From CAZDAW01 sp964503685 (lineage in GTDB: Bacteria; Chloroflexota; Anaerolineae; Anaerolineales; Anaerolineaceae), in contig CAZDAW010000109.1 of NCBI GenBank assembly GCA_964503685.1, forward strand, positions 1 through 11,200: a DNA stretch of 11,200 nucleotides. Reading direction: 5' to 3'. Position numbers and translations under genes: made by a program. Of the stretch, positions 7,891-11,200 are shown piece after piece. Every line of letters starts with the position of its first letter. Positions within the stretch are counted from its first letter, which is position 1. Below the pieces are notes generated by a model. It was not told where the DNA came from and ran no database searches. It saw nothing but the letters and a program-made list of their open reading frames with translations.

Positions 7891-8658
7891 ATGTCAAAAA
7901 ATTCCACGCGTCAGAGCGTTCGTAAAGCGCTCATTATTATCTCATTTTTATTCTTTCCCATTACTATGAATTATCTGTCGCCCTACGTCATCATCGATGG
8001 GGCGTCGCAAGGGGTCATCAACGGCAGCTTTGTCATGTTCGGCGTCCTCTTCCTCTCGGCGCTGGTCGTCGGGCGCGCCTGGTGCGCCTGGGTCTGTCCG
8101 GCCGGCGGGCTGAATGAAATCGCCTTCGCTGTCAACAATCGGCCTGCTAATATCAAAAAGCTGGATAAGGTCAAATGGTTCATCTGGGTGATCTGGCTTG
8201 GTGTGATTGTTGTCAGCGTTATCGCCGCCGGTGGCTACCACGCCTTCGATTTTTTCCTCGACACTCAGGGTGGCATCTCGGTGGCTGGGGCGGCCGACCG
8301 CCCGATTATCTTTGCTTACGCCATCTACTACATTGTCGTCGGCGTCTTCATGATCTTTTCCCTGGCTACCGGGCGGCGGGGGGGATGTCACACGATCTGC
8401 TGGATGGCGCCTTTCATGATCCTCGGCCGCAAGCTGCGTAACCAGCTTGGCTGGGCCGCCCTGCGCTTGAAAGCAAACGCATCCGCCTGCACCGATTGCA
8501 AGACCTGTACGCGCGGCTGCCCGATGAGCCTGGACGTGAATGCCCTGGTGCATTCGCCCAGCATGGAGCACAGCGAGTGCATCCTGTGCGGCACGTGCGT
8601 TGACCACTGCCCGGCCAGTGTCATCCGCTATTCCTTCAGCCGGGGCAAGGGGAATTAA
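7891..8658 (+). CDS. NapH-like membrane polyferredoxin (4Fe-4S protein)
   Basis: A 255-residue membrane iron-sulfur protein. Four hydrophobic helices lie at about 12-35, 46-62, 96-115 and 138-160, as in NapH/NosR/CcoG-like proteins. Each of two loops carries a CxxxC motif: WCAWVCP (C65, C69) and CHTIC (C166, C170), the hallmark of the Fer4_5 family. The C-terminal tail holds two complete 4Fe-4S ferredoxin motifs, CTDCKTCTRGCP (C200, C203, C206, C210) and CILCGTCVDHCP (C230, C233, C236, C240), expected on the cytoplasmic side. Relatives pass electrons between membrane quinol or another membrane donor and a soluble partner; here the flavoprotein encoded 21 bp downstream is the natural candidate (inference). 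The ATG at 7891 is chosen because GGAGAG lies at 7881-7886; a GTG at 7864 in the same frame would lengthen the protein by nine residues without a better ribosome binding site. Confidence 0.9.
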   Translation: MSKNSTRQSVRKALIIISFLFFPITMNYLSPYVIIDGASQGVINGSFVMFGVLFLSALVVGRAWCAWVCPAGGLNEIAFAVNNRPANIKKLDKVKWFIWVIWLGVIVVSVIAAGGYHAFDFFLDTQGGISVAGAADRPIIFAYAIYYIVVGVFMIFSLATGRRGGCHTICWMAPFMILGRKLRNQLGWAALRLKANASACTDCKTCTRGCPMSLDVNALVHSPSMEHSECILCGTCVDHCPASVIRYSFSRGKGN

Positions 8659-8679
8659 TGATAATTTGGAGTAAGGAAA

Positions 8680-9963
8680 ATGAAAATCACCATCCTCAAC
8701 GGCAATTCTGATGTTAACAATGTATCCTTCGATAATTACCTTGCGCAGCTTTCTTGTCTATTGGAAAGCGGCGACCACGAGGTGACCCATTTCAGCCTGC
8801 GCAATATGAATATCAACTACTGCATCGGCTGTTTTGGCTGCTGGGTAAAAACGCCCGGTGAGTGCCTTCAGAAAGATGATAGTGAACTTGTTTTGCGTAC
8901 AATTATTAATTCCGATTACCTCTTATGGGCTTCGCCGCTTAAAATGGGTTTCCCCAGCGCTCTGCTGAAGAAGGTCATGGATCGCTGCATTCCCCTGATT
9001 CACCCTTATTTCGAGGTAGTGAACAATGAAGCTCATCACCGCGCCCGTTATGCGCATTACCCGCTGCCCGGTTTGCTTCTGGAAAAAGAAACCGATACGA
9101 CCGAGGCGGAAATCCACATCGTGGTTGATACATTCAGCCGCACGGCGCTCAACATGAAGAGCCGCCTGACGCTGGCTGCTGTTACCGACCAACCGGTCGA
9201 ACAGGTAGCCCGCGCCATCGAAATCGCGGCCGCCAACCGGGTTCCTTTCGATGATTATCCTGCTCCGACCACCGGCGAACAGATCGCCCCGCCCCGCCGC
9301 ATCACTGCCTTTAACGGATCACCGCGCATGGCGAAAGCGAACACTGCAGTACTTCTTGAACAGTTTCTCAAGGGATTCACCGGCGTCCCCGGCAACAGCT
9401 CAGAGGTGATTCACATTGGCCGCCGTGCCGGTTCAGGGGAACTACGCCAGGCGTTTGCTGACGCCGAATGCGTCTGGCTGGGCTTTCCCCTTTACACCGA
9501 TTCCATGCCGGGGATCGTTAAAACTTTCATCGAGTCGCTCGAGCCGTTGCGCGGGCGAGCGGATAACCCGCCCATCGGTTTTCTGGTGCAGTCCGGCTTC
9601 CCTGAATCAGCGCATTCGCGTCACGTGGAGCGCTACCTCGAAGCGCTGGCAGCTCGACTGGGCAGCCCTTACCTGGGCGCTATCATCAAGGGCGGCTGTG
9701 AGGGCGTGCGCCTGATGCCCGATAAGATGAACCGCAAGTTGTTCGATGGTCTCAACGAGCTCGGACGCAACTTTGCTGAAAGTGGGCGGCTCGACCCGGT
9801 TTTGCTGAGCGCCCTGGCGAAGCCAGAGCGCTATGGCAAAGGATTGATTCCCCTGTTCAAATTGCTCTCATTGACGCCGTTGCTCTCCTTCTACTGGGAC
9901 GGCGAATTAAAAAAGAATGGTGCGTACAACAGGCGCTTCGCCCGGCCGTACGCGTTATATTAG
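8680..9963 (+). CDS. Double-domain flavodoxin-fold NAD(P)H-dependent oxidoreductase with cysteine cluster
   Basis: A 427-residue protein made of two flavodoxin-like FMN-reductase halves. The first half (about 1-195) starts KITILNGNS (2-10, phosphate loop) and has C48-x2-C51-x2-C54-x7-C62, the compact cysteine pattern of iron-sulfur flavoproteins, followed by KDD. SPLKMGFPSALLKKVMDR (85-102) is the usual second FMN-contact region. The second half begins RRITAFNGSPR (206-216), a new FMN phosphate loop, and continues with WLGFPLYTDSMPGIVKTFIE (266-285); it has no cysteine cluster. A C-terminal tail (about 380-427) is rich in hydrophobic and aromatic residues and could touch the membrane. Members use FMN and NAD(P)H or ferredoxin electrons to reduce quinones or other small oxidants; the substrate here is unknown. 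The ribosome binding site GGAGTAAGG lies at 8668-8676, and the 21-bp gap after the polyferredoxin gene indicates one transcript. Confidence 0.88.
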   Translation: MKITILNGNSDVNNVSFDNYLAQLSCLLESGDHEVTHFSLRNMNINYCIGCFGCWVKTPGECLQKDDSELVLRTIINSDYLLWASPLKMGFPSALLKKVMDRCIPLIHPYFEVVNNEAHHRARYAHYPLPGLLLEKETDTTEAEIHIVVDTFSRTALNMKSRLTLAAVTDQPVEQVARAIEIAAANRVPFDDYPAPTTGEQIAPPRRITAFNGSPRMAKANTAVLLEQFLKGFTGVPGNSSEVIHIGRRAGSGELRQAFADAECVWLGFPLYTDSMPGIVKTFIESLEPLRGRADNPPIGFLVQSGFPESAHSRHVERYLEALAARLGSPYLGAIIKGGCEGVRLMPDKMNRKLFDGLNELGRNFAESGRLDPVLLSALAKPERYGKGLIPLFKLLSLTPLLSFYWDGELKKNGAYNRRFARPYALY

Positions 9964-10018
9964 GTGTAATAATCTATTGTCCTTCTGTTTTTACGCAAAC
10001 AATGCCATCCAATTACAC
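9964..10018. repeat. Nested imperfect inverted repeat after the flavoprotein gene
   Basis: The outer arms GTGTAAT (9964-9970) and ATTACAC (10012-10018) enclose inner arms ATTGT (9976-9980) and ACAAT (9999-10003). The stem is AT-rich and no T-run follows, so it is at best a weak transcript-end or RNA-processing structure. The position directly after the stop codon of the operon is suggestive only. Confidence 0.25.
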
Positions 10019-10185
10019 ATCTTCCAAGACGCAACTCAATCATTGTTGGAGGAATCTAATTTGGTATGCGAGGCTTTCTTATTACTGGACTGGGTAAGAT
10101 ACCAACCCTGGGTGCGTTCTTCGGATTAACTTTGTAATCGGGAATATGAGTGATGGTCTACTTTATTATGCCCTGTTTTAAGCGA

Positions 10186-10212
10186 TTGCAATTGCATCAG
10201 GAACGGTATAAT
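10186..10212 (+). promoter_or_regulatory. Probable promoter of the small membrane protein gene
   Basis: A perfect -10 TATAAT sits at 10207-10212, preceded by TTGCAA (10186-10191, 4 of 6 to the -35 consensus) at a short 15-base spacing. Transcription would start near 10219, giving about 35 bases of leader that includes the ribosome binding site. This suggests the gene is expressed independently of the redox operon. Confidence 0.5.
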
Positions 10213-10253
10213 TGTTATGAGGCGTAATAAAGTTCTCAAAGGAGTTTACAACA

Positions 10254-10700
10254 ATGGAAAAGAAAGGTGTTTTACCCAAAATTCTGGCAATCGTTGGCAT
10301 GGTGTTGGTCTGGCTGCCTATTCTGGCGCCGGTTTTTTTTACGATTGTTAAACTCACCCAGGGCGGTGGGTTCAATTTTGATTTCCTTATGCCGGCTGAG
10401 CTTTTTCCAGTTGTGTTGCTCGGAGGCGCTTTGCTTATATGGGCGGCGCTGCGCTCCCGTCTGTGGATTAAATTCACTACCTGGAGCCTGGTCACCGCTG
10501 TCATTTTGTTGATTGCCGGGCAAGGAATCGCCGTGGCTACCGGCCTGGCTTCAGGGGAAATTGAAGCGGTCGGGTGGCAGTGGGCGCTCGTCGTAGCTAC
10601 ATTCATCTTCTATTCCATGGCGGTGATCGTCCTGGGCGTCAGCGGTATTCTTCTCGTTATCGGTCTGTTCAGACCGCACCCACAGCCGCCTCAGGCTTAA
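10254..10700 (+). CDS. Small four-helix membrane protein of unknown function
   Basis: A 148-residue hydrophobic protein with four predicted membrane helices at about 10-32, 48-66, 74-97 and 108-138, a short basic N-terminus (MEKKG) and a proline-rich end (PHPQPPQA). By the positive-inside rule both termini are likely cytoplasmic. No enzymatic motif, cysteine pair or conserved charged residue within the membrane is apparent, and the family is not recognised. The start is well supported: AAAGGAG (10238-10244) stands 9 bases before the ATG, and a promoter with perfect TATAAT lies upstream. It is monocistronic as far as the window shows, with no gene for more than 300 bases downstream. Base composition lies between the AT-rich and GC-rich parts of the window. 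Confidence 0.75.
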   Translation: MEKKGVLPKILAIVGMVLVWLPILAPVFFTIVKLTQGGGFNFDFLMPAELFPVVLLGGALLIWAALRSRLWIKFTTWSLVTAVILLIAGQGIAVATGLASGEIEAVGWQWALVVATFIFYSMAVIVLGVSGILLVIGLFRPHPQPPQA

Positions 10701-11110
10701 AAAATCAAATCTCCCGGATGAATTGAGTAATATCGTAAACATCCAATTTAAAAATTTTGAAAGCTTAACGCGCTATTCGTTGGTGCAATAACCGTTGATG
10801 CGTTGCCAATGTTCCTATGGAGAATCGAGAAATTGTCACGCTACCTGGAAAAGCGTCCATGTGACTCGCTTTTATGAGGTATTGCTTTGTTTGTAGGGCG
10901 CGCGACTGCGAGGGTATTCGTTTAAAAACGAAGAAGCAAAAAATGTTCTTAATAAAGCAAGTGCAAGGCTGCAAATAATAAAACGATTTGTTGCTTGCGC
11001 TCCGCACCTTGGCGATCGGAGACTGCCATGTCGTCCCTGCAGGACGGTTCATGATGACAATTTTTGGGGCTGGTAATTATTCTTGTGAAAGCTGTATGCG
11101 CCGTATCGCT
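10701..11110. other. Gene-poor intergenic stretch
   Basis: No convincing gene, RNA gene or rho-independent terminator was found on either strand here. Open frames are short, lack ribosome binding sites and show no family motif; the longest lies on the minus strand at 10765-11052 and looks random. A small hairpin CGTCC-ctgca-GGACG occurs near 11032-11046, flanked by CATG on both sides, but no T-run directly follows. A short plus-strand frame beginning at 11051 runs into the next promoter and ends with a redoxin-like segment (see findings), so part of this stretch may be the remains of a decayed gene. Confidence 0.4.
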
Positions 11111-11117
11111 TTTTTTA

Positions 11118-11146
11118 TCGACCGAAAGGGAAAAATCGTCTATAAT
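11118..11146 (+). promoter_or_regulatory. Promoter of the gene starting at 11166
   Basis: TCGACC (11118-11123, 4 of 6 to TTGACA) and a perfect TATAAT (11141-11146) are separated by 17 bases. Transcription should begin near 11153, leaving a leader of only about a dozen bases that still contains the GAGG ribosome binding site. Confidence 0.6.
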
Positions 11147-11165
11147 GACCGCTGATGAGGATTAA

Positions 11166-11200
11166 ATGACGCTAGAAGTTAATGCCCCACGACAGATCGC
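11166..11200 (+). CDS. Start of an unidentified gene, truncated by the window end
   Basis: Eleven complete codons are visible (MTLEVNAPRQI), with no stop before the edge. GAGG (11157-11160) lies 5 bases before the ATG, and a well-spaced promoter is just upstream, so this is very likely a true gene start. Too little is present to name a family; function is unknown. Confidence 0.55.
   Translation, partial: MTLEVNAPRQI

Noticed and set aside
7948..8607. Long open frame of 219 codons on the minus strand across the polyferredoxin gene
   Set aside because: It is a by-product of GC-rich codon use in the opposite gene. The product is a low-complexity mix of D, H, P and A with no family motif, while the plus-strand frame has exact Fe-S motifs.
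10765..11052. Minus-strand open frame of 95 codons in the gene-poor region
   Set aside because: There is no ribosome binding site before its ATG, the composition looks random and no motif is visible.
11021..11065. Hairpin CGTCC-ctgca-GGACG with flanking CATG as a terminator
   Set aside because: The T-run (TTTTT near 11061) is about 15 bases beyond the stem and the stem is only 5 pairs, so it does not meet the usual terminator form.
1..11200. CRISPR arrays, tRNA or rRNA genes, insertion sequences
   Set aside because: No regularly spaced repeats, no cloverleaf or rRNA-like stretches, and no transposase or terminal inverted repeats were found by reading both strands.

Overview
The window looks like a stretch of a bacterial chromosome, most likely from an anaerobic or facultative lineage. 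The best guess is Anaerolineae-type Chloroflexota, from the PadR regulator, the NapH-like polyferredoxin and the style of the membrane glycosyltransferases. That guess is inference from protein flavour only; no rRNA or tRNA gene or other phylogenetic marker is present.

Positions 1-7012 form an AT-rich glycan or cell-surface block. A large plus-strand membrane protein (4-2055; GT-C-like, with a TPR-like C-terminal tail) converges on a tightly packed minus-strand cluster. In transcription order that cluster is: a polytopic GT-C-like membrane protein (7012-5717), a polysaccharide deacetylase interrupted by one in-frame TAG (5640-4798), a FemAB/GNAT-type acyl- or aminoacyltransferase (4794-3739), a GtrB/DPM1-like polyprenyl-phosphate glycosyltransferase with two C-terminal membrane segments (3718-2750), and a class I SAM methyltransferase (2760-2074). 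Gaps of 3 and 20 bp and one 11-bp overlap suggest that at least the last four genes are cotranscribed. Together they look like lipid-linked sugar transfer plus decoration of a surface polysaccharide.

Positions 7013-7254 are a divergent intergenic region. It holds a textbook sigma70-type promoter (TTGACA, 17 bp, TACTAT). A perfect 12-bp inverted repeat (7188-7199 and 7214-7225) brackets the -10 element and is the obvious candidate operator for the PadR protein encoded just downstream.

Positions 7255-9963 are a visibly GC-richer redox operon: a PadR-family repressor, a NapH-like four-helix membrane polyferredoxin (two CxxxC motifs and two 4Fe-4S motifs), and a 427-residue flavoprotein made of two flavodoxin-like halves, of which only the first carries an iron-sulfur-flavoprotein-type cysteine cluster. 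The likely logic is ligand- or redox-responsive derepression of a membrane-associated electron-transfer pair. The substrate cannot be read from the sequence.

Positions 9964-11200 hold one small four-helix membrane protein (10254-10700) with its own promoter and a strong ribosome binding site. A gene-poor stretch follows, and then a well-formed promoter, ribosome binding site and ATG (11166) opening a gene that runs off the window end. The most notable items are the amber codon splitting the deacetylase, the operator/promoter architecture, and the PadR, polyferredoxin and double-flavoprotein module. None is a proven new system.
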